Of a stretch of 64,000 nucleotides of DNA, positions 26,101-38,800 are shown in pieces (within the stretch, counting starts at the first letter, position 1; every line of letters starts with the position of its first letter). Source of the DNA: Dasyornis broadbenti (Eukaryota; Chordata; Aves; Passeriformes; Dasyornithidae). The stretch lies in NCBI GenBank assembly GCA_013397935.1, contig VZRN01011464.1, forward strand, positions 5,312,489 through 5,376,488. The letters are read 5' to 3'. The position numbers and the translations under genes were made by a program. The notes beneath the pieces are model-generated. The model was not told the DNA's origin. It ran no database searches and was given only the letters and a program-made list of their open reading frames with translations.

Positions 26101-26782
26101 AATAATTTCATAAATGTAAAAAAAATTCTTACATGAAAATTCACTTTAATATCTTTCATTTTCTGTTGTTTAAACAAGCCCTATCTACTGAAGTATTCAA
26201 AATAGTATTTCTGCTGAATGCATTATTTGGTGGAGAAAATATATTGTCTACTCTTTGATTCATTGCTGGCAAAAAGCTTACACTGGCAGAGGAGAGAAGA
26301 TCACAGTGTTTTTTTTTCTTCTACTTAGCATTCATGGATCTGAGGTTGCTTGAACTGGTCAAGTTCACCTGGGTTATGACTGGGTTATGACTCCTCCTGC
26401 CTCTCAGAGCTGTGACTGTGTCCTGCTTCCAGACATTTCCATGGAGCACCATCCTCAGCTGCCATTGACAGGGCTGTGGCTGAGGCCAACACAGACAATT
26501 CACATAGGAACTGAAGAGTGGCTGATAACCTGTGTCAGAGAACCAATATTTTAAGCTCAACTATATAAGCACTTTGGTTAAATCTAACTGTAAGAATACA
26601 AGAACTGTCACCAGTAATAAAATCTTTTCTAGCTGTAGAACCTGCTGGTGGTATCATTCCCATTTGTTCCTGTGTGACTTCATTGCTTTCCTGAATGATA
26701 GTTTATACAGCTGCAGTTAACAACAACAAAAAAAGGCCAGAACAGCCTGATTTTTCCTGAGACTACTCTTTTGTGCTTTTCC
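23181..26782. other. unassigned noncoding DNA
   Basis: No gene is supported. A plus-strand frame of 133 codons (24829-25230) and GC-richer DNA at 24.1-24.45 kb were considered, but neither shows a recognisable product. A short 11-bp direct repeat of CTGGGTTATGA sits near 26369-26391. 26.0-26.2 kb is very AT-rich. Confidence 0.55.
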
Positions 26783-26825
26783 TATATCTTTATCTTTATA
26801 TCTATCTTTATATCTTTATATCTTT
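26783..26825. repeat. imperfect TATCTT/TATATCTT tandem repeat
   Basis: Repeated TATCTTTA and TATATCTTTA units on the plus strand. Short degenerate microsatellite. Confidence 0.85.
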
Positions 26826-28220
26826 AATTTGAAAATTGTTAATGTTGCACCATATTCAGCATTAGTATTTTTCAAAACCGAATGGATTAGGCTTTGACAC
26901 ACATTGTGGTAACTGTCCAACACATCATCGTTCCTCTTTATATCCCATTACTCCTAATTACTGTTTGGTGCATCAAATACTCAACATCTCTGTGATTTTA
27001 TAAGCCAATTATTTTTACTTGTTACTGCCAACACATTTTTTTAACTTTCTGTCTCTCTAGGTATGTTCTGAAAGCCTTTCTGTTACTGTGTGTCAAGCCA
27101 CTGCATGAACATTTGCATTGCTAAAGACCAACAGAAAGGACAAGATAATGGAGATATTCAACACAACACATCAAGTTCTCTGCTAGCCTGTTGCAGGACT
27201 TAAGACTTTCGTAATAAAATGCAATCCTTAACAAATTTTATACTTGCGTTCATACCTGAGCATCAGCAATAAGATGTGAGTGTAAAGTGTGATACAGCAG
27301 GCTGGATGTTTAAAGTTCATTGAAATCCACTGAGTTCTCTAATACAAAACAGCTGAACGTCTGTTCATGGCCCGTGTTACAGAGGAAAAGAATCAATTTT
27401 TTATGAAGACTAATTAAGTTCCCAGGACACTCCTGAATTGCTTAATATTTAATAAGATTAACATTTTGTTTATTGAATATTTGTATCAATATTTACATTA
27501 ATTATATTTAACAATTATTAAATAACCGTTGAACAATTATTTGTACAGCTAGTAGGTAGAGAGAATTTCTTTAATAACCTGGGACCGCTCCTGTGAAGGA
27601 GCAAGGTATGGAGCTTTGTACATTATTGTTCCCACAGCAGAGACACGCTGTAAAAAGTGCAGTTTATTGCTGCAAGAAATCTTGTTGACCAAATGCAGAA
27701 TGCAGTTTTCATTAAAGCCAGAAATGAAACTTCTAACATCAGGTCCCAGGTAGCATCCTCTGTGAATTGATATTGATCTTGGATACCCCATAACAGTCTG
27801 CATCTCTGGATAGGCTGTAATGTACAGCTCATTTTCAGTTACTGGGATCTAATTCTGTTCTGCAAGAAAATTAACAAAAAGCTAGTAGTCTGGTTTATTA
27901 ATTATATGCCATCTAAAAAGTACAGGCATGATTGCTAAGGACACATCTGGATAACGCACAGGGCAGGTTCAAGGTGTTTCATCGGTGCTTGTGCACAGGG
28001 AGAGCCATGAGAGAGAAGAGTGGGAGAAGATTTGGAGGCAGGAATGCTACCAGTCCTTAAGGCAGGGATTTGTTCCTCTGGCCAGCAGGACATTGCAGAT
28101 TTTCCAGTGGAGCTGGGGACCCAAAACAATGAATATAGATGGTAGTTCTGGTTTTCATAACTGTACTTTGTTAAACTCTCAGTAATCATTCATAGATATC
28201 CTGGGTTCAGGGACCACAGT
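26826..28220. other. unassigned noncoding DNA
   Basis: AT-rich sequence; no gene, transposon end or tandem repeat recognised. 27.4-27.55 kb is particularly rich in A and T. Confidence 0.5.
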
Positions 28221-28270
28221 TAAAACAAACAAACAAACAAACAAACAAACAAACAAACAAACAAACAAAC
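28221..28270. repeat. (AAAC)n microsatellite
   Basis: About twelve consecutive AAAC units on the plus strand, followed by a looser A/C-rich stretch to about 28310. The minus-strand frame through it reads as repeated Val-Cys-Leu-Phe and is an artefact of the repeat. Confidence 0.97.
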
Positions 28271-28310
28271 CAACCAGAAAACAAAACCAGAAACCACACA
28301 CCAACAAAAC

Positions 28311-31104
28311 CCTAAGATGGATGCAGCCAACTGTTGAAAGCAAGCTGGCTTGGACTAGGGCTGGAGATGAAGAGTTATAAACCACACAGCCCTGCCCAGG
28401 AGTTGGGCATCATTCCAGATACTGAGATATTGAACCCCCTCAGAAGGGTCCTGAAGCCCTACTTGGCCTCCAGCTCTCTGTCCTCCCCATTTCACACTCA
28501 CAGAGTGTACCAGGGACAAAGGGGATCCCACAGGTCTGCATTATCAAGGCCTGAGTGTCATCAAGGGTACACTGCTGTCAGCATTGGAAAACCAAATTAG
28601 CAGATGTGACAAATGGGAAAAGTCAAGTCCTTGCTGTCCAAAGAGATCTGAGAAGGAGGGAGGTTGAACCTCTTTTACTGCCGAAGCAGGGCATTCAGTG
28701 GCAGAAGATGGAGGAGTGAATCACAAGCTCTCAAGAACAGCTCCTGTTATCTGCATTTGCTGCATCTGGCACCTCAGGGTCCTGCTCAGTGGCTGCAGCA
28801 GTTCAGTGCTAATGCAAAAACGATGAATTGCGGACAAGGCTGGATAAGCATAAGGCATTTTGGATGGTGGGAGCACACTCAGCTTATGCCTGCAAGCAGG
28901 TTTGATGACAGACTACTGTGAAGGAATGTTAATCAGCATATTTGTTCCTGTAATACTTGCAAAAACATCCATCAGGTTTCTGCTTTATTGACCTGCCACT
29001 TCCAGCATCCAATGCAAATTGAGAATGGTTATATTGATAAAAACCAAGTTCAGGACAATGTGATACATTCACTGAATTTCTACATAGTAATTAACTGATG
29101 CCTTCTGGTAATAGACCTTATATATTTTAATGTCCTTGGCTGCTATCCATTATTGCCTTATCTATTTCTTTAATATGAGACTATTTGAATTTGCCAGTTA
29201 GATATTTTTCTATATTTTCACAGGCTATGTCAATCCCTAAAACAAAAAGAGCAGAGTTCCCCATGGTGTGATGCTTGTCTGTGTCTGTGACAAAAAAATT
29301 AGAAATGTGTTTGCACTTACATATTTAAGCATTTCAGAATAAAAGCAAAACTCCCAATGGTAATTTCAGTAACAACAACTAGGTGGCTGATTGATACATA
29401 AATTAAATTTGTGAGCCTGGCTGGGTATGTCAATTAACAGCTCATCATTTAAACTTCTAAAATGTAAATCTTCTTACTTTCTCTATTAAGTTAAATAAGA
29501 AATACAGAGATGAAATTCTGCATGAATGGTCATGAATAATAGCAAAAACTATATTCCAATTAAAAAGTCAGTAACCAAATGAATCTGACAGATACCAATC
29601 AAGCAGTGGTAGCTCTTTTCTAGCAATTTTGTTTCTTAGTGGTCTTCAGGCATGTTAAATTTACATTAAATCCATGCAAGTCATAAAGAATTGGGTGGAA
29701 TAAATTAAGAAAAACCAATAAAAAGTTAATAAAATGTTACATTCTGAAGGCTAAACAAAACTGCAGTTATGCACCTGTGTGCCTCTAACAGCATGTCTAC
29801 AAGGAGCTGCTATTGCAAAACACAGTTAGAATTATACATTAGAATACAATTATCATTCTGTGTTATCTTCCCAGCTTCCATTCAAGCTCAGAGCTGTAGG
29901 CAGAAACATGGAAGAGACAAGTGCATCTGAGCCCTGCTTATGATTATGGTCACTGCTGCTAATGCTCTTCTGGAAGCAGAGTGGAAGAGTGGAGGGGTCA
30001 CAGTGAGGGACAGATGGCAAGGACAGAAGCCATTAGAAAGACCACCGGAAAAAAGGGTATATCCTGGCATCCTCTGTCTGCAATGCTGATGTCCTACACT
30101 CTGAAACTTTGTCATGCACAGGTACACTTGGCTGAATTGGCAAGGGCTCAAGAAGTCCAAGTCTGATTTAAACCAAAGGTAAGTAAATACTGAAGTTCAC
30201 AGTTTGAATATTTTCTATTTTTTCCCCTTCTGGTTTCTTTCAAAGCTTTGCTTTCTCTTAAAAATAGATGCAATGTTTTTTAGAATACCAGATTTACTGT
30301 TTTATGACCTCAGAATTCTATGAAGCTCTATGAAAAATGATATCAAGCTAAACTTTTCTCCCCAGAATGAGTAACTATACTACAAAATCTGTTCTTTTCA
30401 GAGAACTAGTACTATAATGGGGCACAGGGAAAAATAAAGAGAATAATTTTTAAGTTCTCTCTGTGTCTGAAGCATCTTGAAAGTCAGGTACTGGCAGACA
30501 AATGAAGTATGTCTTCTCCAATGCCTGTGCATCTTCCTGCCAGAGCGCTTGACAAAGCACCAATAAACTTAATTGCCTTTGCATAGCACTGATACAAAGA
30601 ACAAAAAATATGTGCCCAAGTACAGTTCCCATTTTGCAGTGAGTTACTTATGCATTCTTCTTCATTCTGTGTGCTGTATAATCAGGAGCGGCATCTGGAA
30701 TTCACAACTCTCCTCTCTTTGCTGAACATTTATGAGATTTATTATTTTTATAGATATGGTGAGTAAATATAAACTGGGAAAATGTCATCAAATATAAAAC
30801 TCATCTACAGATGCTGATTAAGGAGACTTATTATATAAGCTTTATACATTTTTTCATTTAAGGTTTAGCTTTGCTGGTTCTTATGAGAAAGGTATGACAC
30901 AGGAAATGGCAGAAGGGAATTGAGGACACCAGTGGAAACACATTCTTTGAAAAACCTTTACATCCGACAATTTTTCACTAGAAAATAGTAAAAGAGGAAT
31001 ATTTCAAAAGCTTGTTTAATTTGACCTATTATGCTATGAATAACACTTTTACCGTAGCCAAAATCTGTGACCAGGCTCATTGGAAGAAATAATTTTCATA
31101 GTGT
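28311..31104. other. unassigned noncoding DNA
   Basis: No supported gene. 28.35-28.9 kb is moderately GC-rich and unassigned. The remainder is AT-rich without a recognised repeat. Confidence 0.5.
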
Positions 31105-31262
31105 CATAGAATGGTTTGGATTGGAAAGGACCTTAAAGATGATCTTGTTCCAACCCCCCTGCAATTTTCTCAAAGCCATATCCAACCCAGACTTGAACAG
31201 TTCCAGGGGTGGGATATCCACAGCTCCTCTGGGCAAACTGTTCCAAGGTTTCAGCAGCCAAT
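31105..31262 (-). mobile_element. CR1 LINE 3'-end fragment with internal deletion
   Basis: CATAGAATGGTTTGGATTGG and ACCTTAAAGATGATCTTG mark the CR1 3' end at the left, so the element is on the minus strand. After CCCCCTGCA the text jumps to CTCAAAGCC, losing roughly 35-40 bases normally present (the GGGCAGGGACACCTTCCACTAG part). It then resumes through CATATCCAACCCAGACTTGAA to TCTGGGCAAACTGTTCCAAG. It is more diverged than the fragment at 21.04 kb. Confidence 0.9.
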
Positions 31263-34200
31263 AAACTAAACTTCGTTTAGCTCTACTTCAACTTTATACA
31301 GCTCTTTGCTGGGTCATCCACAAAATGTCATGAGCTGAAGGACACAGCAGAACCCCACACACCATAGAGAAAATGATGGAGATATGCAGAAGGTAGGAGG
31401 GGAGATGCTTTTGAGGATATCAGGCTTTGTGGCCAGGGTGCAAAGGACTTTGTTGAATGAATCCTACAAGCCCATAGATAGACTTGGCAGTTGTCTTTAT
31501 TCGCCATGATTTCTTATTGCAAATATCAGCTTCCAAAGATGAACAGTTTAAGGAGGAGATGTTGCTCCTGGAACTGCTTCATTTGCAGTGCTGAATGCTT
31601 TTTTCATGCCTTCACCTGCCAAACATGGTGACTGAGGAAGGGTGGCTGTGAGCCAATATAAGAGGCAGGGTTTGGGGTCAGAAAATCCACATAACAAATT
31701 CTTGTTCCCTGAGCTTTGGAAAGCTGAGCTGCCACAGAACACGGCTGCCTTTGCAATCAACTGCAAAAGAGCTAATGCCTATGTCTCCAGAAAGAGCCTG
31801 TGTTTCTGCAGCTCAGCTGGTAAGCCATGGCTGCCACAGGCAGTGGTTTTGCTGCATTAAGAGCTACACACTCAGCTATAAAAGTAGCTTAATTGCTGTT
31901 GAACAGAAGCATTAAATACACAGCGAGTTCATTTCCTGCAGAAGCAAATAATTGCCATGTGCAATTTTACACTTAGAGGGTCAGATTTTGCTGTGTTAAA
32001 ATTATACAGTTCAAAAGCAATTGGCTTTCCTCTTACACAGAGCAATTTGGTTCCAGCTTGGGATAGCATAACCAGCAACACCTCACTGCAGCACTGACTC
32101 AACTGCAGTATTCCTCCAGTACCGGTCAGTATAAATCTATAGCTCAGGGCTTGATCCCAAGCCATGTTCCTGTCACTGTTTCCAACAGGGTCTAATTCAG
32201 GACCTAAAAAAAACCCCGTGGTGAAAAACCAGAGAGCTGAGTGTATGTCCTACACAATTCAGCTGACTATTCCTATGCTCAGCAGCTGATAGTTTAGGGC
32301 TGCAGTATTGATTTGTGTTACTGTACTTTATAGCTAGTATGTTACAAGATTAATTTTGTGCTACTCAGCATCTGCTTTCTCCTTGGGAAGTTTTGTAAAG
32401 AATTCTGCTGACTATAAAGAATTGACTTTTTCAATTTTTTTTTCAAACCAGCTGAACACATTCTTTATACGATGCCCTTCCAAAGCATAGTATAGCATGA
32501 CAGATAGTGCTAAGGTGATTATACCATATACTTACATGTGCTTCTGTGCTCACAGGCGAACAGCTAAAGTCTTATTAGTACAGATCAGCATCCTTGCTCA
32601 GTCTTTCTTCTCTCACCTACTTCCAGCCAACATTACTGTGATAGATTATTGTTCTGCTAGGGTAGGCTATGGCTCCTCTCCAAAAAATAGTATAAATCTA
32701 TACATTTTTACAGATGAGTATTATTTTCTTCTTACATTTACTTGTACTTTTAAACGGGAAATAACAGGGACTGGCTATATGTAAAAGGGTAGGTATTTAG
32801 CTCAATAAATAAATGTATAAATAGCTCAATAATAAAAGATGTGTGGTATTACCATGAATAAAATTTGTCCAGATGGAGTTTGTTGATTTAGGTGTCTATA
32901 AATATCTGTGAAGTGATAGGTAATACTGACATCTAATACCTTTTCACCAAATCAATACAGGCAAGATTTTGAGTACCTATGATTTGGCTATGCCTCCCTT
33001 TGGGGATCATTTAGGAACAGGCAGCGTGTGATGGATGGCTGGCAATGTAATGGCTCTTTACACAGCTTAACACCAGCCACTGCAATGCGCAGGGCTAATT
33101 TCAGGGAAGAATGGCAGAAATAAGTTGCATCATTTCAAGTCCTGACATAAATTCTTTTCCTTTGCTTCAAAGGAAAGGAGCTCTGACCCCGTTGGTTTCT
33201 GGACTGAGCAGTTTAGTGCAGGCTTTGAGTGAGACTGTGCTTCATTGCACATTGCTTTGTATGCTTTTGTGCCTGCACTATGCAGCAAGACATAAACCTC
33301 ATCCTCTTCAGCTTAGTCGCTGAATTAAAAGCAATAGAGATGTGAAAAGTACATGCTCAGTCAAAGCGGGAAGAAGAAATGAAAGCACAAATGCTTCTTA
33401 AAGGTTAACCCAGGCTGTGTCTCAGAGTCAGGGGCAATGACAGATGCTTTTTAATGAACCCTGAATGTATTGCTCATGAAGGTTCTACTGAGGTATTTAA
33501 TCTACCTTGCTTCATATTTGTTTTTATTGTGTTTTATGGCAGCAAAAGTTCTCTTTAATTCTTCAGGGAATGCCATGTGGCGGTGGGGCCGAGAGAAGGG
33601 CAGAATTACAATGCCAAAGATTATGAAACCTGAATCAGATCATCTCTGAACATGAACTCTCACACCTGAGGTTTCTGCAGTAGAAGCATGCTCACTTAAG
33701 CCCAGTGGACTTCTGTCCCTTTTAGCTGGGAACATGCCCAAAAGCTAGAAAAAGATGACAAATTTTTTCGTGAGTTTTCTGTAGAAATCTGGAAGCATGC
33801 AACTTTTAGTCCAGTGAAAACAGAATAACTACCCTTCTCCATCAAAAATCCATGTCCTTCTCATAGCACAGGCTATACACCATGACACAGAAAACAATTC
33901 AATAAAGTCAGCAATGTGTGAACAAAATTGTCAGGGTCCTTATCTCCAATAACCAAAATGTACATGTAAGTAATCCTTCAACCCTGGACACTGTAAATAA
34001 AAAAAGGTCAAGAAGCCTTGGCAAAGGATCTGTGGCAATGTACTATTATCTGGGTAAAGGCTGCTGTAAATCACTTTGTCTGACACATGCTTACAAGCAG
34101 AAATTATTCAACAAGTTGAAGAATAACCTTGGGAAAACCAACTGTAAACAACCAGTAGGTGGTGGTAAATCTTGAGAGATGAGTACAATATGTTTATTGC

Positions 34201-34741
34201 TGCACCATAAACGAACATGGCTCTGTAGATGTAAATAGATCATAAATCTGATTCTGCCCTCAGTTAACAAGGTGTTTATCACTGACCAGAGATAGAACCA
34301 CTAGAACTGTAGCTTTCTCCCTCAGAGATAATCTCTATCCATGTTGCCATCCTCAACAACTCTAAAACAGAAGGAAAACCAGCTTAGTTCTCCTAGGATA
34401 TTTTTCCAAGTTTTGTTCAGTGTTATCTTCTTGAAGCACCTTAACTTTCCAAATAATAAAGACAAATAGATTCACACTACCTCACCTGAGAAGTCTAAAA
34501 CTCCGTCTGAACATGTCTTCATGGGTTCCAGGATACACCCTTCCAGAGGGCAATTCACCTGACCAATGTAACTGAACTGACGCCTTTGTGCTGAACATTG
34601 AATGTAGGTCAGACTTGAGTCCAGACAAGACTTCTAAATTAAGGTTTCTGTAATGCAGGTGTTTACACGTGAACAAGCTATGTCAGTCCAACGCTGGTCC
34701 TTAGAAGTGAATTCAGTGCACCCAGTGGAGCCACAAGGCAC
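31263..34741. other. unassigned noncoding DNA
   Basis: No supported gene, RNA or transposon. Frames stay under 100 codons. Composition is mixed, with AT-rich stretches at 30.7-31.0 and 32.3-32.9 kb. Confidence 0.5.
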
Positions 34742-34820
34742 TTCAGTTCAGTTCAGTTCAGTTCAGTTCAGTTCAGTTCAGTTCGGTTCAGTTCAGTTCA
34801 GTTCAGTTCAGTTCAGTTCA
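34742..34820. repeat. (TTCAG)n pentanucleotide microsatellite
   Basis: About sixteen TTCAG units in a row, with a single A-to-G change at 34785 (GTTCGGTTCA). Near-perfect purity suggests recent expansion or ongoing slippage. Confidence 0.98.
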
Positions 34821-37709
34821 CCCTAAAATAGACATCTCTTGGTCAGACATCTAAAATGGGAACCTGACATTTTCTGAGATGTTCTACAGGAAGACTTGGG
34901 ATTTATGGGAAAGCTATGTTCTTCTGGAAGAACAGTAAGAAATCATGTGAAACAATCTCAGAGACCTCAAACAGCAGAAGACCCTAATGTTGAGACAACT
35001 GAATCGTACTCCTTTATGTAGACAATTTCATATGAACAGAAACTGAATCCAATCCCTAACTGCTTGTGTTAGGACAAATCAATCCCACCTGTTACATTCA
35101 TTATCCTCTGTCTATGATATCTACAGAGTTTAAATCTTGGGAGGAAATAAAAAAGGGGATTTTTTGTGGTATTATCTCTTATTTCTGTATCTTTTCCATT
35201 CTTAAAATTGTTGAGGACTTTCAGCTGCCACCAAAAGGCACCAATTGAATTTTGTCACATAGGATGCCAGGGTTGCTGCATTTGTCTCTGGCATTTATCA
35301 CTGACGGACTGATATGCATCGCTCACAAATTCAAACTTTTATAAACTTAACTCTTACAGTTACTGTAGACTCTGTTAGAAATTATACAAAATGAAAGTGA
35401 TCTTCCCCAATCTATGCTGTGTATCTCCTTTTTGTTGCATTTTTCATTAAATCTGTGTACAAATCTCCTGCATAAATGTCCTGCAAACACGTAGGGAAAA
35501 AATATGAAGTGTGTAAAAGAAGATAAATTCAAATATGTAATTTTAAGAAGTTATAACAGTGGGATCCTTAAACCAATATGATAAAAAATTAGCTTTCAAA
35601 AGAAAACTGAAACGCGGTGACAGAGCACACTTTTTATTGTTTTGAGTTTTTTGAAAGCATATTTGTTTGATAGTTCCCAGATCCATTCAGGGTCAGACTC
35701 TGTGTGTTATTATAGAAACAGTCTGAAGAGAAAGCTTATGCTATTAACCATCGTGTATTTCCTTCTTCCACTCAAGTTTCCAACACTGAGATGCAGCAGA
35801 AAACTTTAGGGGGATTGTACAGGAGATGAAGAAACCCAGCGCAGAACCAAACTACAAAGACATCAATGGAACAACCTCTGCATGTTTCAACATTTTGGAC
35901 AAGACTTGATTATGCTACTTGATTTCTACCATAATATGTTTAAAAGACTAGATATCAGCATTCAATGTGACTTCCAATTTCACATTAAATATGGAGAAAA
36001 TGTTGCCAAAGAACAGACGCTCTGCAAGTACTAATGTTGCTTTCTGAAAGATAAATCTTAATTACACCTCTAATTACCTGTAATTATAAAGGTCATAGCA
36101 ATAAGGTCAAATACAGAGATGCTTTTTCTCCATTCTGGTAAAGTCATTTTTGAGAAAATCCTTTACGTTTCGGTCCATAGACAAGAAAACCAAATGTTAA
36201 TGAACCATTGCAGAATATCTTATAATCTTAACTCTGCATTTGTTTCCTTTGATATCAGTATTACCAGTTAATAATGACACAGGTATTAAGTGCATTTTAA
36301 AGTACTGGGATTGATGTACAAGGTGGGACAAACTGGTACTTATGCCAAGCACTGCTGGCAATTATACATAACCTTCTTTTAATCCTAATTTCATCCATAA
36401 TAAAATACAGCATTAGTGTGGAGACAATAAATCACTTACAGACAGAAAGGTTAATTTATCTTTGTAGAGCTGCTGTATAGAAGCCACATCTGAGTTATTG
36501 CAAAGAAAAGTGGATTTTTGGACACTTTTGAAAGTACATGAGCATAAAATGTTTCCTTTTCAAGATACTACTTTTTACACACTTTCGCTTACATGTGTTC
36601 ATGATTTTTGAAGCAAATATTGTTCTGCTTTTAAAAGATAAGTAATTTCCTCAAGGAACATGATACCAGATACAGAAGGCACAATGGTGCAAGGGTGATA
36701 GCATAGACAGGTTGGAGTTAGAATAACCAGGGAGCTGTGCTTGCCCCATGCACGAGATAATTTTTGAATGAATGGAACTCTGAATAAACAGCAGCAAACA
36801 ACTTTATTTTCCCTATGCCTAGTGGTGTGTCCAGTCAGAAAAGTTCCAGAAAAGGAAAGGCTGGATATTTTGGAAAATGGAGCTGTCCAGAGCCTGGTAA
36901 ATGCTGTAGACCAGCACATATCTCCTCACATCACTTACCACCATTTTTGCCTTTTTCACTCCCCCTGCCCTGCAGGTGCCTTCTCCTCACTGCTGGCCTC
37001 ACTAGGCCTGTTCATAGCAATCCTTCCTGCAGACTCAGTCTCCATGCCAGAGTCAGCCACAGACGCTCCTTACACAATGGTCTCTGATTTTTAATGTCTC
37101 TCTGGACATCTGAAGATCACTGAGGTCACTGAGGATGTGTATCCTCTGAAGTTTGCCAACCTGGCAGGCAATTAAGGGTAAGGTAATTAGCTGTACCAAA
37201 GCCTATGGCAAAGTCACTCCGAATTCTTTCCGTTTCAGTCAGTATTTGGGGATGAAGAGATGCTTCCCTGACACTTTACACCCTATATTTGTTGGGTAAC
37301 TTTTTTTAATTCCAGATTTGTTTTTTTCTTCTTTCTGATACTGCTTTTACCTGTAACTGTCAGGGCTAGTTTGCACCAGAGGTTTGGCTAACTGATTTAT
37401 TATCAGTGCCTGCACACCATGTCCCTGGCATGAGCTGCAGGCAAGAGGAATAATTAAAGAGTGCTTGAGACTGCTCCGGAGTGCATTTAGATCTGTGTAT
37501 ACAGCTATGGGAACACTTGCAGCAGTCCAGAGACAGGAGGATGAATGTGAGTGCCACTCACTGTCCACCCAAACTGCTCTGCCTGGCTGAGAGGTTGGCT
37601 TGCAGGCAGATGGGGAGAGTCCTGGTTGGTTTGTGATACAGGGCACAGCGGTGGCTGCTGCAGAAATATGGCTGGCAAAGCTGGGCTCTGCCAGTGAACC
37701 ACTACTTTC
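34821..37709. other. unassigned noncoding DNA
   Basis: No supported gene. It includes the TAATTA/AGGTCA motif cluster at 36059-36109, listed separately, and a GC-richer stretch at 36.9-37.1 kb with overlapping short frames but no domain. Confidence 0.5.
36059..36109. promoter_or_regulatory. candidate regulatory motif cluster (homeodomain and nuclear-receptor half-sites)
   Basis: Three TAATTA cores start at 36059, 36071 and 36081. They are followed by two AGGTCA half-sites at 36090-36095 and 36104-36109 in direct orientation with an 8-base gap. TAATTA is a homeodomain core and AGGTCA a nuclear-receptor half-site. Such short motifs occur by chance in AT-rich DNA, so only their density within 51 bases is notable. 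Confidence 0.2.
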
Positions 37710-37788
37710 ACAGAATCCTAGAATGGTTTGGGTTGGAAGGGACCTTAAAGATCACCGTGTTCCAAACCTCCTGCCCTGGGCAGGGATA
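37710..37788 (-). mobile_element. CR1 LINE 3'-end fragment, outer half (split element)
   Basis: Starts ACAGAATCCTAGAATGG, continues GGGTTGGAAGGGACCTTAAA and breaks off after CTGCCCTGGGCAGGGATA. The continuation expected in CR1 (CCTTCCACTAGACC) is found at 38748, about 960 bp to the right. This is therefore one minus-strand CR1 copy interrupted by a later insertion. Confidence 0.92.
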
Positions 37789-37792
37789 GCCG

Positions 37793-38744
37793 TGAGAGAC
37801 TGAAGGGTTAATGGTTAATGACTCAAAACAATTGCCCATTTGTGGAGGGGGCAGGGAGTTTTGCTGAGACCAGGTTTGCACACCCTGAGAGGGAGGAGGA
37901 GAGTTTTTGGGTGTGTAATGGCAGAACTCTAGTCTGCACAAGAAAGAGGGAGCCAACAACCAGCACCAGAAGTTGCAAGCCAGGCTTTAAGGCTAATAAG
38001 AGACAGATCCTGCAAGGTGGGATGGTGCTTTTTATCTTGCCAATGGCCCTCTCCTACACAACTCATTCAGTTGTAAAACTCTCCCTCTTCCTCGGGGCAC
38101 GCCCTGAGGGTATTCATCCCTTCTGATGGGGCATAACTGGCTCAACTGTGTTGATGTGTGAGGCAGCTGTCATGTTTTCGAAGGTGTCATAAAGCATCAA
38201 AGAGCACCAAAGTACCCCCTGACTCATTTCTGAGACCTTCCACCAGAGGAGGGAAAACTCCTCCCCCTCAGGGGAAGTACGTACTCTGGCTGTTCCCATC
38301 TGAACCTCAGTTACTGAGGATCCATCAGATTTTGTGCTTTGAAGGCTTTTTCTCCAATCTGATGGATCAAGATGGTGACCAACACTTCAACAACCATCAC
38401 TATGGCAAATTGACATCTAAATTGCAACAATCAACTCAGGCTCGTTGTGAGATCCATGGGTGGTGATAGGTGTTTATTCTCAACATCTATTTCTCCTTAT
38501 TTCTTTCTTTTCCCTTATATACTTGCTTTAGTGATGTTTTTATGCTTTCATATAGCTATATTACAATAGATAACCAAAACAGCTACATGTCTGCTTTCCA
38601 TTGCAATCAAATTGTTCTGAAATAAGCCCTACATATATGTATACATAAACACTGATCATTCAACATTGCTTCACTTGTATCCCCCCCAACAGATCTATTA
38701 ACAAGAACTTTGGTTATCCTTGCCTTTAGAGAAGCATTGTACCA
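37793..38744. mobile_element. about 950-bp insertion inside CR1, solo-LTR-like, family unknown
   Basis: The two CR1 halves flank a block that starts TGAGAGACTGAAGGG and ends TTGTACCA, so it has the TG...CA ends of a long terminal repeat. The bases outside are ATAGCCG on the left and ATACC on the right, a possible but imperfect target-site duplication. It has no credible coding capacity; short frames of about 100 codons lack retroviral domains. That fits a solo LTR or a short nonautonomous element. It contains an internal 13-bp inverted repeat at 38319-38368. I do not recognise the family and the orientation is unknown. The insertion is younger than the CR1 it interrupts. Confidence 0.5.
38319..38368. 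repeat. perfect 13-bp inverted repeat inside the insertion
   Basis: GATCCATCAGATT (38319-38331) and AATCTGATGGATC (38356-38368) are exact reverse complements around a 24-nt loop. Just upstream, CCTCAGTTACTGAGG is a second small dyad. Confidence 0.85.
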
Positions 38745-38800
38745 ATACCTTCCACTAGACCTGCTGTGTCAAAGCCCATCCAATCTAGCCTTGGACTCTT
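38745..38800 (-). mobile_element. CR1 LINE fragment, inner half (split element)
   Basis: CCTTCCACTAGACC, then AAAGCCCATCCAATCTAGCC and TTGGACTCTTG, continue the CR1 copy whose 3' end lies at 37710. The match fades after about 38800, which is taken as the 5' truncation point or the limit of recognition. Confidence 0.85.

Noticed and set aside
28179..28385. 68-codon minus frame with Val-Cys-Leu-Phe repeats
   Set aside because: Product of the AAAC microsatellite, not a gene.
34742..34820. CRISPR-like or minisatellite array
   Set aside because: It is an uninterrupted pentanucleotide without spacers, in a vertebrate context.
37818..38126. Retroviral coding sequence inside the CR1-nested insertion
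   Set aside because: Frames of about 100 codons show no protease, polymerase, capsid or envelope features, so the block is treated as noncoding.
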